The notes under the pieces were generated by a model that saw nothing but the letters and a program-made list of their open reading frames with translations, did not search any database and had not been told where the DNA came from. Both the position numbers and the translations under genes were made by a program. 64,000 nt of DNA from Azospirillum lipoferum 4B (GTDB lineage Bacteria; Pseudomonadota; Alphaproteobacteria; Azospirillales; Azospirillaceae), in assembly GCF_000283655.1 (NCBI RefSeq), contig NC_016587.1:434001-498000 (forward strand), given 5' to 3'. How positions within the stretch are numbered: position 1 is the first letter of the stretch; every line of letters starts with the position of its first letter. Shown here one piece after another: positions 16,202 to 23,918 of the stretch.

Positions 16202-17350
16202 ATGGCGCAGATCAGCGAAGCTCAAGTCATGCAGGCGCTGAAGTCCGTCGTCGACCCGGACCGGGGTGGCGACATCGTCAGCTTGGGCATGTTGTCGGGC
16301 CTCGTGGTGCGTGACGGCCATGTCGCCTTCTCCATCGAAGTCGACCCCAAGCGCGGCGCCCAGGCGGAGCCGCTGCGCCACGCCGCCGAGAAGGCGGTGG
16401 ACGCCCTGCCCGGCGTGCTGTCGGTCACCGCCGTGCTGACCGCCCACCGCGCAGCGCCCCAGGCCGCACCGCAGCAAGGCCATTCGCATGGCGGGCATTC
16501 GCACGGGCATTCCCATGGCGCCGCAGCGCAGGGCGACCCGCAGAAGCCGCTGGTCCCCGGCGTGAAGGCCATCGTCGCCGTCGCCTCGGGCAAGGGCGGC
16601 GTCGGCAAATCGACCACCTCGGCCAACCTCGCGCTGGCGCTGGCCGCCAACGGGCTGAAGGTCGGGCTGCTCGACGCCGACATCTACGGCCCGTCGATGC
16701 CGCGCATGATGGGCATCGCCGGCCGGCCCAACAGCCCCGACGGCAAGCGCCTGGAGCCGATGGAGAATTACGGCGTCAAGGTGATGTCGATGGGCTTCCT
16801 GGTGGCCGAGGACACGCCGATGATCTGGCGCGGGCCGATGGTGATGAGCGCGCTGCAGCAGATGCTGCGCGACGTCAACTGGGGCACGCTCGACATCCTG
16901 GTGGTGGACATGCCGCCGGGCACCGGCGACGCCCAGCTGACCATGGCCCAGCAGGTGCCGCTGGCCGGCGCGGTGATCGTCTCCACCCCGCAGGACATCG
17001 CGTTGCTGGACGCCCGCAAGGGGCTGAACATGTTCCGCCGCGTCGATGTGCCGGTGTTGGGCATCATCGAGAACATGAGCTATTTCTGCTGCCCCAACTG
17101 CGGCCACCGCACCGAGATCTTCAGCCACGGCGGCGCCCGCAAGGAAGCCGACGACCTGGGCATGGAGTTCCTGGGCGAGATCCCGCTGCACCTGTCGATC
17201 CGCGAGACCTCCGACCAGGGCCAGCCGATCGTGGTGTCGCAGCCGGAGTCCGAGCACGCCCAGTCCTACCGCCGCATCGCCACCCGCCTGTGGGAAAAGA
17301 TCGGCGGCGGCACCGGCGGCCGCGCCGCGCCGCGGATTGTGGTGCAGTGA
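16202..17350 (+). CDS. mrp: Mrp/ApbC-type Fe-S cluster carrier ATPase
   Basis: Cytosolic P-loop ATPase that carries and delivers [4Fe-4S] clusters. The 382-residue protein has an N-terminal MIP18-like domain ([15 protein letters not shown]), a His-rich linker of repeated HSHG units near residue 95-110, the deviant Walker [13 protein letters not shown], switch block [26 protein letters not shown], and the CPNC motif in [14 protein letters not shown] that holds the bridging cluster. The ATG at 16202 is used because the upstream open frame runs through the divergent promoter and the protein then starts like other Mrp proteins. The His-rich linker may bind metal and is not needed for the core fold. 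Confidence 0.94.
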   Translation: MAQISEAQVMQALKSVVDPDRGGDIVSLGMLSGLVVRDGHVAFSIEVDPKRGAQAEPLRHAAEKAVDALPGVLSVTAVLTAHRAAPQAAPQQGHSHGGHSHGHSHGAAAQGDPQKPLVPGVKAIVAVASGKGGVGKSTTSANLALALAANGLKVGLLDADIYGPSMPRMMGIAGRPNSPDGKRLEPMENYGVKVMSMGFLVAEDTPMIWRGPMVMSALQQMLRDVNWGTLDILVVDMPPGTGDAQLTMAQQVPLAGAVIVSTPQDIALLDARKGLNMFRRVDVPVLGIIENMSYFCCPNCGHRTEIFSHGGARKEADDLGMEFLGEIPLHLSIRETSDQGQPIVVSQPESEHAQSYRRIATRLWEKIGGGTGGRAAPRIVVQ

Positions 17351-17383
17351 GGGAAGCGGGGGTGCTTCACCGGGTGCCCCCTC

Positions 17384-17501
17384 CCCATCCCTCCCCCGCC
17401 TCCCGGCGGTGGAGGGGGTAGGACGCTTGTTAAAGTAGTTTAACGCGGAGCGGCGGCAGCCCCCTCTCCCGCGTTAGGCGGGGGAGGGTTGGGGTGGGGC
17501 A
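17384..17501. repeat. Imperfect long inverted repeat downstream of mrp
   Basis: The CCCC-TCCCC-ATCCCTCCCCCGCC arm starting near 17384 is the inverse of GGCGGGGGAGGGTTGGGGTGGGG ending near 17501, with smaller hairpins between. It lies between the convergent mrp and yegD genes and may serve both as a terminator. It belongs to the same compositional family as the CCCTCTCCC elements at 39.7, 45.6 and 52.4 kb. Confidence 0.5.
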
Positions 17502-17515
17502 ATCGAAGCCGACCC

Positions 17516-18766
17516 TCACCCATACCGCCGCAGCGCCTCCACCGTCAGCCCCAGGCCGACGGAGCCGAAGATGTTGCCTTCCACCACCCGCGCGTCCGGC
17601 GCCTCGGCCAGGATCGCCGCGCGCACCTGCGGCAGCAGGGTGGAGCCGCCGGTCAGGAACACCGCGTCGATGCGGTCGGCGGTCACGCCCGCATCGGCCA
17701 GACAGTCGCGGATGCGCGAGCCGATGCGCGCGGCGAGCGAGCCGGTGGCGCGGTTCAGCGCCTCCCGGTCCACCGCCAGCGCCAGATCGCCGTCGCCCCA
17801 ATCCAGTGCCAGTTCCGCCGCCGCGCGGTCGGACAGCGCGATCTTGGTGCGCTCCACCGCCATCGCCAGCGCGTGGCCCTGGCGGTGCTCGACGACGCCG
17901 ATCAGGCGCTCGATCTTCTCGGGCTCGGCGGAATCGCGCTGCAGCCGCTCCAGCTCGGCCATCGCCTTGGCGGTGTAGAGGAAGTTGATCTTCGACCAGG
18001 TCGCCAGATCGAAATAGATGCTGCGCGGGGCCAGCAGCCCGGCGCGCTTCATGGCGCTGCCCAGCCCAAGCTCCGGCATCGCGGTGGCTAGGCTGAGGTC
18101 GCGGTCGAAATCGGTGCCGCCGACGCGGATGCCGTCGTTGGCCAGGATGTCGCCGGCCCGGTCGGCCTTGCCGCGCCGCTCCGGCCCGATGCGCACGACC
18201 GAGAAGTCCGACGTGCCGCCGCCGATATCGGCGATCAGCGCCAGTTCCTCTCCCGCCACCTGCTGCTCGTAATCGAGCGCGGCGGCGATGGGTTCGAACT
18301 GGAAGGAGACGTTGCGGAAGCCGGCGGCCCGCGCGATCTGGCCGAGCGTCTCCTCCGCCGCGGCATCGCCGGCCGGGTCGCCGTCGACGAAATGGACCGG
18401 GCGCCCGACCACCACATCGCCCAACTCTCCGCCCAGCGCCTGCTCGGCGCGCGCCTTCACCAGATCGAGGAAGGTGCCGATCACCGCGCGGAAGCTGATG
18501 CGGCCCTTGCGCAGCGCGGTGTCGGCGTCGATCAGGTCGGTGCCGAGCATCGACTTGATTGAGCGCATCAGCCGCCCTTCCACCCCCGACACATAGGCGT
18601 CGATGGCCTCCTGGCCGATGGTGGTCCGGTCATGCTCGAAATCGAAGAACACCGCCGTCGGCAGGGTGGTGCGCACGCCGTCCAGCGCCAGAAGCCGGAA
18701 GCCGCCGGCGTCCTGCACGCCCAGCGTCGTGTTCGAGGTGCCGAAATCGAGTCCGCACGCCGTCAT
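17516..18766 (-). CDS. yegD: Hsp70-like (YegD-type) ATPase
   Basis: Actin/Hsp70-fold ATPase of the YegD group, 416 residues, lacking the substrate-binding domain of DnaK. It opens with CGLDFGTSNTTLGV (phosphate loop 1), has LALIADIGGGTSDFSVV (phosphate 2) and ends FLTGGSTLLPQVRAAI (adenosine motif). GRPVHF and FEPIAAALDYE are typical for this family. Members are cytosolic and of poorly known function, probably specialised chaperones. It is a single gene on its strand and converges with mrp across the inverted repeat. Confidence 0.9.
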   Translation of the reverse strand: MTACGLDFGTSNTTLGVQDAGGFRLLALDGVRTTLPTAVFFDFEHDRTTIGQEAIDAYVSGVEGRLMRSIKSMLGTDLIDADTALRKGRISFRAVIGTFLDLVKARAEQALGGELGDVVVGRPVHFVDGDPAGDAAAEETLGQIARAAGFRNVSFQFEPIAAALDYEQQVAGEELALIADIGGGTSDFSVVRIGPERRGKADRAGDILANDGIRVGGTDFDRDLSLATAMPELGLGSAMKRAGLLAPRSIYFDLATWSKINFLYTAKAMAELERLQRDSAEPEKIERLIGVVEHRQGHALAMAVERTKIALSDRAAAELALDWGDGDLALAVDREALNRATGSLAARIGSRIRDCLADAGVTADRIDAVFLTGGSTLLPQVRAAILAEAPDARVVEGNIFGSVGLGLTVEALRRYG

Positions 18767-18937
18767 GTCCCGCCTCCTGCCCGGATGACCGCTGCGGCCA
18801 CCCGCCGCACCGGAAAAGGGGCGAGCGTATAACGGCTCCCAGCCACCGGATCAAGGCCGCAGAATCAGGGCCACAAAATCAGGGCGGGCCGGATCAAGCG
18901 CGCTGCCGGGCCATCGGAGGAGGCGTCCGATGCGGCA

Positions 18938-19930
18938 TCACCAGACGTGCCGCGTCCGCCCGTTGCCCAGCGGCCGGCTGGCCAGCACCACCGGCAGCAG
19001 GAACAGCGTCAGGTTGGTCCAGGAGAAGGGGCGGCGCGGCGGCTTCGGTTCGATCCAGCCGCCGCTGGCGCCCTGATATTCCGGCATCGCGGTCATCACG
19101 CCGCCCGATGTGGCGGGAGCGGAGCGGTTCTGGAACATGTCCCGCTCGATGGTGTGGGCGAGCGCCCGCTCGGTCAGCTGCGGGGCCATGGCGTTGCTGA
19201 CCGCGGCGATGCGGCCCTCGGTGCCGACGAAGCGTTCTCGCTCGGGGTTGCGGGCCAGCGCCAGGATGGCGGCGGCGACCTCCTCCGGCGGGTGGATGGG
19301 GTTCAGCGGCTTCACCGCCCGGCCGGTGTAGTTGGCGGCATGCTGCCACAGCGGCGTGTCGATGGAGGCCGGCATGACCATGCAGACATGGATGCCGGGC
19401 TCGTCCACCAGCTCCTGCCGCAGCGATTCGGAGAAGCCGCGCACGGCGAACTTCGCCGCGGTGTAGGGCGTGGCATAGCGCTGGCCGATGTTGGACACCA
19501 TCGACGCGGTGTTGATGACGATCCCCTCGCCGCGGTCGAGGAAATGGGGCAGCACGGCGCGGCAGCCATGAACGGTGCCGAAGAAATCGGTGCGCACCAC
19601 CTGCTCGAACACCTCGTCGGGGATGTCCTCGAACCGGCCGAAGGCGATGACGCCGGCATTGTTCACCCAGATGTCGATGCCGCCGAAGGCCTCGATGGCG
19701 CGGTCGGCCAGATGCTGCATGGCCCGCCGGTCGGTGACGTCGGTCGGCACCACCATCGCCCGGCCGCCGGCCTCCACGCACTCCTCCGCCACCTCGTGCA
19801 AGGCCGCCATCCGCCGGGCGGCCAGGATCACCGCCGCACCCTGGCGCGCGAATTCCAGCGCGGTCGCCCGCCCGATGCCGCTGGACGCGCCCGTGATGAC
19901 CACCACCTTGTCGTCAAGACGCTTCACCAT
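18938..19930 (-). CDS. Short-chain dehydrogenase/reductase with C-terminal extension
   Basis: NAD(P)-dependent oxidoreductase of the classical SDR family. It has the cofactor motif VITGASSGIGRA, NNAGV in the middle, catalytic Ser in NTASMVS and the YTAAKFA (Tyr-x-x-x-Lys) motif. At about 330 residues it is some 80 longer than a minimal SDR; the extra C-terminus contains an unusual hydrophobic WTNLTLFLLPVVLA segment that could associate with the membrane. The start at 19930 is used because it puts the dinucleotide fold near the N-terminus. The substrate is unknown, and neighbours give no clear hint. Confidence 0.87.
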   Translation of the reverse strand: MVKRLDDKVVVITGASSGIGRATALEFARQGAAVILAARRMAALHEVAEECVEAGGRAMVVPTDVTDRRAMQHLADRAIEAFGGIDIWVNNAGVIAFGRFEDIPDEVFEQVVRTDFFGTVHGCRAVLPHFLDRGEGIVINTASMVSNIGQRYATPYTAAKFAVRGFSESLRQELVDEPGIHVCMVMPASIDTPLWQHAANYTGRAVKPLNPIHPPEEVAAAILALARNPERERFVGTEGRIAAVSNAMAPQLTERALAHTIERDMFQNRSAPATSGGVMTAMPEYQGASGGWIEPKPPRRPFSWTNLTLFLLPVVLASRPLGNGRTRHVW

Positions 19931-20079
19931 GACCGCAATCCTTTCGTCGAAATCCCGTCTTTGGGCCGTACAACAGCGCAGGCCACGGAAAATCTCGGGG
20001 TCTGGAGAAGCGGACACGAACCCGCTACAGTCACAGGCGGAGTAAGGATTTCGTCCTCAACCATCGTGGAGCGGGCGCG

Positions 20080-20322
20080 GTGCCGGCGAGAGAGCTTGAC
20101 GTTAAGGGGCTGCATTGCCCGTTGCCAATCCTGCGCACCCGGGCGCTGCTCGACCGCATGGAACCGGGGGAGGAGCTGGTGGTCCAGGCGACCGATCCGG
20201 CCTCGGTCATCGATTTCAAGCATTTCTGCAACACGACCGACAACGCGCTGCTGTCGCACGAGACCCAGCCGGACGAGGTCCACAAGACCGTCTTCGTCTA
20301 CCGCATCCGCCGGGGCGGCTGA
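20080..20322 (+). CDS. TusA/SirA/YedF-family sulfurtransferase-like protein
   Basis: 80-residue TusA-fold protein. The conserved Cys13 lies in LHCPLPILRTR, the CPxP motif that carries persulfide sulfur in TusA; the rest (GEELVVQATDPASVIDF) fits the family. It starts with a GTG and a weak ribosome-binding site. TusA proteins relay sulfur for tRNA thiolation, molybdenum cofactor or other uses. The next gene, 48 bases on, is a DUF2478-DUF364 protein, a family often near molybdate genes, so sulfur delivery to a metal cofactor is a possible role here, but only as inference. Confidence 0.85.
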   Translation: MPARELDVKGLHCPLPILRTRALLDRMEPGEELVVQATDPASVIDFKHFCNTTDNALLSHETQPDEVHKTVFVYRIRRGG

Positions 20323-20370
20323 GGCATCCGTCCTTCCCCTCCCCGCCGTACCGCGAAAGGTTCCACCCCG

Positions 20371-21597
20371 ATGCCGCTTCTCCCCGCCTCCCCGCCGCCC
20401 CTGCGTCCCGGCGCCGTGATCCACGGCCCCGGTTCGTACGGGGTCGACGCGCTGCTGGACGGCTTCACGGCGGAGCTGAAGCGGCGCGGCTTCCGCGTCG
20501 GCGGGCTGGTGCAGCGCAACCACGGGCCGGGCGACGACTGCGCGGAGCGGATGGAGCTGGTCGACGTCGCGACCGGCCGCGCCTATGACATCACCCAGCG
20601 GCTGGGCCGGGAATCGCAGTCCTGCCGCGTCGATCCGACCGGCGTGGCGGAAGCCAGCCAGGCCATCCGCGACGCCGTCGCCTCGAACGTCGACCTGCTG
20701 GTGGTCAACAAGTTCGCCGGGCTGGAATCGCATGGCGACGGTCTGTCGGACGAGATGCTGACAGCCATCGCGGAGGGCATCCCGCTGCTGACCAGCGTCG
20801 GCAGCCGCTATCTCAACGAATGGCAGGCCGCGACCGGCGGCTTCTGCGACCTGCTGTCGCCGACCGCCGACGCGCTGTGGCGCTGGTGGGGGCCGCAGCG
20901 GATGTACCCGGATCTGGTGCAGGGCGTCGCCGATGCCGAGGTCCGCCGCGTCATCACCGGCGACAAGTGGGTCCTGGTGGAAACCGGCGAGGGGCTGGGC
21001 GTCGCCGCCCGGCAGGCCCCCGCGGCGGACGACGATCCCGGACGCTGGGCCGGCCGGTCCTTGCGCGATCTGGCGGCCATGGCCGCGCGCTCCTGGGATC
21101 CGCTGGAGATTTCGGTGGGCGTCGCGGCGCTGAACGCCCATTACAACCGTCCCGATGTGGCAGGCGTCCCCGGCAACGGGCTGGACCTGTTCGCGTCGGT
21201 GGAAGGACGCGTCGTGGTGGTCGGCGGTTTCCCGCAGGTCGCCCGCCGGATGCCGCGCGCCCAGGTGATCGACATGACCCCGCAGGAGGGCGAGCACCCG
21301 GAGGCCGCCTGCGACTGGCTTCTGCCGGGTGCGGAGGCGGTGGCCGTCACCGCGTCGGCCTTCGCCAACCGCACCCTGCCCCGCCTGCTGCGGGTGTCGG
21401 CCGGGGCAAGGGTGGCGATGATCGGTCCCGGCACGCCGCTGACCCCGCGCCTGTTCGACTATGGCGTGGACGTGCTGGCCGGCTTCGTCGCCACCGACCG
21501 CGAGGCGGTGGTCCGCACCATCGCCGGCGGCGGCGGCTCGCGCGATTTTCATCCCCATGGCCGGATGGTCACGCTGCACCGGCCACCCCACTCTTAA
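20371..21597 (+). CDS. DUF2478-DUF364 two-domain protein
   Basis: 408-residue apparent fusion. Residues 1-165 match DUF2478 proteins (NTPase-like, frequently beside molybdate transport genes): GSYGVDALLDGFTAELKRRG, DLLVVNKFAG and a short WQAATGG region. Residues about 185-400 match DUF4213/DUF364, a fold linked to heavy-metal chelation: LEISVGVAALNAHYNR, VVVVGGFP, DWLLPGAEAVAVTASAFANRTL split over the domain, and MIGPGTPLTP. A canonical Walker A motif is absent from the N-terminal part, so ATPase activity is doubtful. The gene sits between tusA-like and DUF1244 genes on one strand and is probably cotranscribed. The function is unknown; metal or cofactor handling is the inference. Confidence 0.75.
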   Translation: MPLLPASPPPLRPGAVIHGPGSYGVDALLDGFTAELKRRGFRVGGLVQRNHGPGDDCAERMELVDVATGRAYDITQRLGRESQSCRVDPTGVAEASQAIRDAVASNVDLLVVNKFAGLESHGDGLSDEMLTAIAEGIPLLTSVGSRYLNEWQAATGGFCDLLSPTADALWRWWGPQRMYPDLVQGVADAEVRRVITGDKWVLVETGEGLGVAARQAPAADDDPGRWAGRSLRDLAAMAARSWDPLEISVGVAALNAHYNRPDVAGVPGNGLDLFASVEGRVVVVGGFPQVARRMPRAQVIDMTPQEGEHPEAACDWLLPGAEAVAVTASAFANRTLPRLLRVSAGARVAMIGPGTPLTPRLFDYGVDVLAGFVATDREAVVRTIAGGGGSRDFHPHGRMVTLHRPPHS

Positions 21598-21629
21598 CAG
21601 AACAAGAATACCGGAGGAGTAGAGACCCC

Positions 21630-21956
21630 ATGGCCGATCTGGACCACCAGACCCGCATCGAACTGGAAGCCGCGGCCTTCCGCGGTCTGGTCGAGCATCT
21701 GCGCAAGCGCACCGACGTGCAGAACATCGACCTGATGAATCTCGCCGGCTTCTGCCGCAACTGCCTGTCGAAATGGTATGCGGCGGCGGCCAAGGAGCGC
21801 GGCGTCGCGCTGTCCGACGAGGACGCCCGCATCGCCGTCTACGGCATGCCCTATTCCGAATGGAAGCAGAAGCACCAGAAGGACGCCACCCCCGAACAGC
21901 AGCAGAAATTCGAGGACACCAAGCCGCTGCACGCGGAGATCAGCGGGCACCGGTAA
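21630..21956 (+). CDS. DUF1244 family protein
   Basis: 108-residue DUF1244 protein (PF06844 type), widespread in alphaproteobacteria and some gammaproteobacteria. It starts MADLDHQTRIELEAAAFR and contains the invariant NIDLMNLAGFCRNCLSKW block with a CxxC pair and YGMPYSEWK. The cysteines suggest redox or metal binding. The ribosome-binding site GGAGGAG lies upstream of the ATG at 21630. It follows the DUF2478-DUF364 gene by 32 bases, probably in one operon. No biochemical role has been established for the family. Confidence 0.9.
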   Translation: MADLDHQTRIELEAAAFRGLVEHLRKRTDVQNIDLMNLAGFCRNCLSKWYAAAAKERGVALSDEDARIAVYGMPYSEWKQKHQKDATPEQQQKFEDTKPLHAEISGHR

Positions 21957-22058
21957 GGCGCGGCCGCAGGAAGGCGCCCCCTCCTTTCCCTGCCAAAGGC
22001 GCTTGGAGGTGTAGATATCTTCAAGCCTAGCCAAGCTTTTGGAATTGCAAGAACTTTG

Positions 22059-22144
22059 CGTCATCCCCGCGAAGGCGGGGATCCAGGAAACTCTGCGGTT
22101 AAGCCGCTGAGAGAGCTGGATTCCCGCCTTCGCGGGAATGACGG
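22059..22144. repeat. REP-like paired palindromic repeat, copy 1
   Basis: Two divergent hairpins: CGTCATCCCCGCGAAGGCGGGG at the left and CCCGCCTTCGCGGGAATGACG at the right, separated by a short variable loop. The same element occurs at 39746-39836 in reverse orientation, including the flanking AACTTTG bases. This kind of short interspersed palindrome is common in proteobacteria, lies outside genes here, and may be mobilised by a REP-associated transposase not present in this window. Confidence 0.75.
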
Positions 22145-22161
22145 CCAAAGAAGTTCGTTCT

Positions 22162-22788
22162 TCAGGCGCTGATCGAAAAGGGCTGCACCACCGCCTGGAA
22201 CTCCGCCATCGCCTCGCAGGCCTCGGAATGCGCGGCAAGTGCCGGCCAGCGGGTCCGGTCGAAGACGGCGGCATGCGCTTCGCCGACGAAGCGCAGGGCA
22301 CAGCCGGCGGCGATGTCGGCATGGCCGATCCGCTCGCCGAACCACCAGGGCCCAGCCGCGGCGGCACGGTCGGCCTCCAGAACGTCGAGGACGGCGCCGA
22401 TCTGGCCGGTGCAGCGCTCCACCCACACATCCGACCGTTCCTTGTGCAGGACCCGTTCATAGACGAGGCTGACCGCCTTGTCGGCCAGCCCGGTCGCCAG
22501 CGCACAGAGCTTCAGCGCCCGGCGCCGCTCCGCACCCTGGCTGGCGATCAGCGCGCGGTCCGGCCCGGCGGCCTCGTCGAGATGGTCGAGGATGGCACCG
22601 CTCTCGATCAGCACCTCCCCGTCGTCCAGCACCAGCGTCGGCACGCGCTTCAACGGGTTGAAGCGCGCAAGCTCCGCCGCGTCGGAGAAGACCGACCAGG
22701 GCCGGTGCTCATAGGCCATGCCGTAGAGCCGCAGAGCGACGGCGACGCGGCGGACGAAGGGCGAGTCATACTGTCCGATCAGGATCAT
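22162..22788 (-). CDS. Glutathione S-transferase family protein
   Basis: 208-residue cytosolic glutathione transferase. The thioredoxin-like N-terminal domain starts MILIGQYDSPFVRRVAVALR and has the cis-proline motif RVPTLVLDDGEVLIESGAIL, which binds glutathione; the C-terminal helical domain contains WWFGERIGHADIAAGCAL, matching the conserved N-capping box. The Ser of YDSPF is a likely catalytic residue. The upstream in-frame start at 22818 is ignored because the protein would gain an unlikely tail. The substrate is unknown. It is divergent to nothing obvious and follows the repeat element. Confidence 0.88.
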   Translation of the reverse strand: MILIGQYDSPFVRRVAVALRLYGMAYEHRPWSVFSDAAELARFNPLKRVPTLVLDDGEVLIESGAILDHLDEAAGPDRALIASQGAERRRALKLCALATGLADKAVSLVYERVLHKERSDVWVERCTGQIGAVLDVLEADRAAAAGPWWFGERIGHADIAAGCALRFVGEAHAAVFDRTRWPALAAHSEACEAMAEFQAVVQPFSISA

Positions 22789-22870
22789 CGACGGTTCCCC
22801 AGGAGGATGCTGGACCACGCCACATATCCTAAACCGGATCGTTCCCGCAGGCGCATTCTTATGGCGCGGT

Positions 22871-23680
22871 TCAGTCCCGCGCCACGATGGGGGTCAGCTT
22901 GTAACGGGCGGCAATGGTCTCCAGCCGTCCGTCGGCCTTGATGGCGGCGACGAAGGCGTTGACCCGCTCCAGCCACGCCGCGTCGCCGGGCGCCACCGCA
23001 TAGGCGTAGGGCGTCGGCTGGACCGGCGTGTCGGGCACGATCAGCCGCGCCCAGGGATGGAAGGCCAGCATGCGCTGGCCATAGGGATAGTCGGTCAGGA
23101 AGGCATCGGCGCGGCCGGCCTGCACCTCCTCCTCGCGCTCCTGCGGGCGGGTGACGGCGACGATGCGGGCGGACTTCATCGCGCTGCGGGCGTAGCCGTC
23201 CATATAGGTGTCCTTCTGCACCACCACGACATTGCCGCCACGGTCCAGATCCTCCCAGCGGCGGATGGTGTCGTTGGTCTGGGTGGTCACCGCATAGATG
23301 CCGCTGCGCAGATAGGGCTGGCTGAAGGCCACGCGCTGGGCCCGCGCCGGGGTGGCGCCGATGGCGAACATGCCGATGTCGCAGCGGTCGGCCAGCAGAT
23401 CGTCGATGAAGCGGGGAAAGCTGCTTTCCACCACCGTCAACTGCACGCCGAGATCGGCGGCGAAGGCCTGCGCCAGTTCGGCGTCCAGCCCCTCCAGCGC
23501 GCCGGTCCGCGGATTCCGGAACGAGATCGCGTAGTAATCAGGCCAGGAGCAGACACGAAGTTGCTTCTGTGCTGCAATTTTCTGAAGTCTCCCGTCCTGC
23601 GCCATCGCCGGAACGGTGTTGCCCACAGCCAGAAGGGACAGAATTGTGCAGCAGACAGCCCAAAGAAACTGCGTCGCCAT
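22871..23680 (-). CDS. Periplasmic substrate-binding protein (family 3)
   Basis: 269-residue extracytoplasmic solute-binding protein of the amino-acid type (SBP family 3). It has a signal peptide (hydrophobic AVCCTILSLLAVG, cleavage near PAMAQ), then LRVCSWPDYYAISFRNPRTG, GLDAELAQAFAADLGVQLTV and DRCDIGMFAIGATPARAQRV, which match the ligand-binding lobes. No permease or ATPase gene is adjacent, so it is an orphan receptor or it works with remote subunits. Members of this subgroup are also found with sensor kinases and sometimes with pyrroloquinoline-dependent dehydrogenases, so the role is open. Start at 23680 is preceded by AAAGG. Confidence 0.88.
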   Translation of the reverse strand: MATQFLWAVCCTILSLLAVGNTVPAMAQDGRLQKIAAQKQLRVCSWPDYYAISFRNPRTGALEGLDAELAQAFAADLGVQLTVVESSFPRFIDDLLADRCDIGMFAIGATPARAQRVAFSQPYLRSGIYAVTTQTNDTIRRWEDLDRGGNVVVVQKDTYMDGYARSAMKSARIVAVTRPQEREEEVQAGRADAFLTDYPYGQRMLAFHPWARLIVPDTPVQPTPYAYAVAPGDAAWLERVNAFVAAIKADGRLETIAARYKLTPIVARD

Positions 23681-23918
23681 GTCACACCTTTCGTTAACCG
23701 CTCGACCCTGTTCTTCGTCGCAGCGGCGCGATGCCATGCGGCCGGAGCGGCATCTTAGCATCGACCGGTTGCAAACGGCAGTGGATGCTTGGCGTATGGT
23801 CCGCGCACCTGCTATTGTCGCGAGAGCCAACGTCGGCCAGGCACCGGGCCGGGTGCGAACGACCATGCCTGCCCGACCCAACCCGTTCGACCACACCTGA
23901 CCGTCCGGAACGCAAGCC

